Assembly (NCBI GenBank): GCA_905212635.1
Contig: CAJMFH010000037.1
Span: forward strand, 1-24,161
Direction: 5' to 3'
Source: an uncultured Lachnoclostridium sp.
GTDB taxonomy: Bacteria; Bacillota; Clostridia; Lachnospirales; Lachnospiraceae
DNA length: 24,161 nt
Shown: positions 23,780 to 24,161 of the stretch, one piece after another
Layout: every line of letters starts with the position of its first letter
How positions within the stretch are numbered: position 1 is the first letter of the stretch
Position numbers and translations under genes: made by a program
Notes under the pieces: model-generated
Seen by the model: only the letters and a program-made list of their open reading frames with translations
Told to the model about the DNA's origin: nothing
Database searches by the model: none

Positions 23780-24103
23780 CTATAATTTTTTCATCAATTC
23801 CCGGATCCGTTCTTCTGTCTCCTCACACTCATCCGCAATCTGTGCAACGGATTTTCCTTTTGCAAGTTTTTTGGAAATCAGTGTAAGAAGTGTTTTCTCT
23901 TCTCCCTGTATGCGTCCCTGCTTGATTCCCTGCTTCATCCCTTTCTCGATTCCCTCAGCAAATCCATTCTCAAGTGCATCTTCCCAGATTCCCTCGCCTA
24001 AATTACACATAATTTCCACTTCCTCTCCTAATACCTGACTTGGAATATCATATTCTTCTTCCATAATACTAATCCGCTCTCTGCTTGTCAAGTTTTTTGA
24101 GAA
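23780..24103 (-). pseudogene. 3' fragment of a second Rpn/PD-(D/E)XK transposase gene
   Basis: The last ~108 codons of an Rpn-family gene, nearly identical in DNA to the 3' end of the broken copy at 15441-15752. It keeps LTSRERISIMEEEYDIPSQV, NLGEGIWEDALENGF, the KQG repeats and the KSVAQIADECEETEERIRELMKKL tail, but the whole nuclease core is missing. Homology stops sharply at 24103 (shared TTCTCAAAAAACTTGACAAG); upstream sequence is unrelated and no RBS precedes the only possible start (TTG at 24091). It retains the EYDI residues missing from the other copy. It is a remnant left by a deletion or recombination. Confidence 0.85.
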
Positions 24104-24110
24104 CTATTGA

Positions 24111-24136
24111 TAGCGTAAATTGTTTTTCGGAAAAAT
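24111..24136 (-). repeat. Inverted copy of the motif at 28-53
   Basis: On the minus strand this reads ATTTTTCCGAAA, five bases, TTTACGCTA: 21 of 26 positions equal to the left copy, with all differences in the spacer. It starts 8 bases outside the point where Rpn-family homology ends (24103), so it may mark the edge of whatever truncated that gene. Confidence 0.4.
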
Positions 24137-24161
24137 GTAAGCAGACCAGCCCTTTGATAAT

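Overview
The window looks like a chromosomal segment from a motile, low-to-moderate-GC Gram-positive anaerobe of the Clostridia, most likely Lachnospiraceae. The support is indirect: strong AGGAGG-type ribosome binding sites, sigma-A-like promoters, single-membrane secreted and lipoprotein signals, a methyl-accepting chemotaxis protein, a FliB-type flagellin methylase homologue, Ctc-type bL25, and Rpn/PD-(D/E)XK transposase-like genes with QG-rich tails. No rRNA, tRNA, CRISPR array, phage gene or complete insertion sequence was found.

Layout. 1-1500: a small antitoxin-like gene faces a DUF2441-Nudix pair. 1557-8640: a PQQ-type beta-propeller protein, then a 1033-residue secreted protein (Lys-rich Big_2-like domain, Thr/Pro linker, Ig-like repeats, helical domain), divergent from a 7TM GHKL histidine kinase. 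8637-12297 (minus strand): a chemoreceptor, a possible small peptide ORF with a hairpin, a LytTR response regulator and a lipoprotein whose stop codon overlaps that of the kinase. 12385-13170: bL25 with a clear promoter and terminator. 13200-15323: a secreted leucine-rich-repeat protein with the same N-terminal module as the 1033-residue protein and three tandem copies of a larger unit. 15441-16428: an Rpn-family gene broken by a frameshift in a G run. 16654-19291: a FliB homologue facing a cupin-SDR-C_GCAxxG_C_C redox operon. 19446-21115: a secreted ComEC-like metallo-beta-lactamase protein facing a nitroreductase. 21116-21644: about 530 bases without a credible gene, made of two ~185-base imperfect inverted repeats around a 38-base hairpin flanked by 8-base direct repeats. 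21645-23700: an AlkD-like DNA glycosylase homologue coupled to a MATE exporter. 23780-24103: a 3' fragment of a second Rpn-family gene.

How it works together. Two themes recur: cell-surface proteins next to a split sensor-regulator set (kinase, LytTR regulator, lipoprotein), and small redox or detoxification genes (cupin/SDR/Cys-rich protein, nitroreductase, DNA alkylation repair with an efflux pump, Nudix). The least explained parts are the structured intergenic region at 21195-21619, the unlisted peptide ORF and hairpin ahead of the LytTR regulator, and the shared Lys-rich surface module. No complete new defence or signalling system can be demonstrated from the sequence alone.
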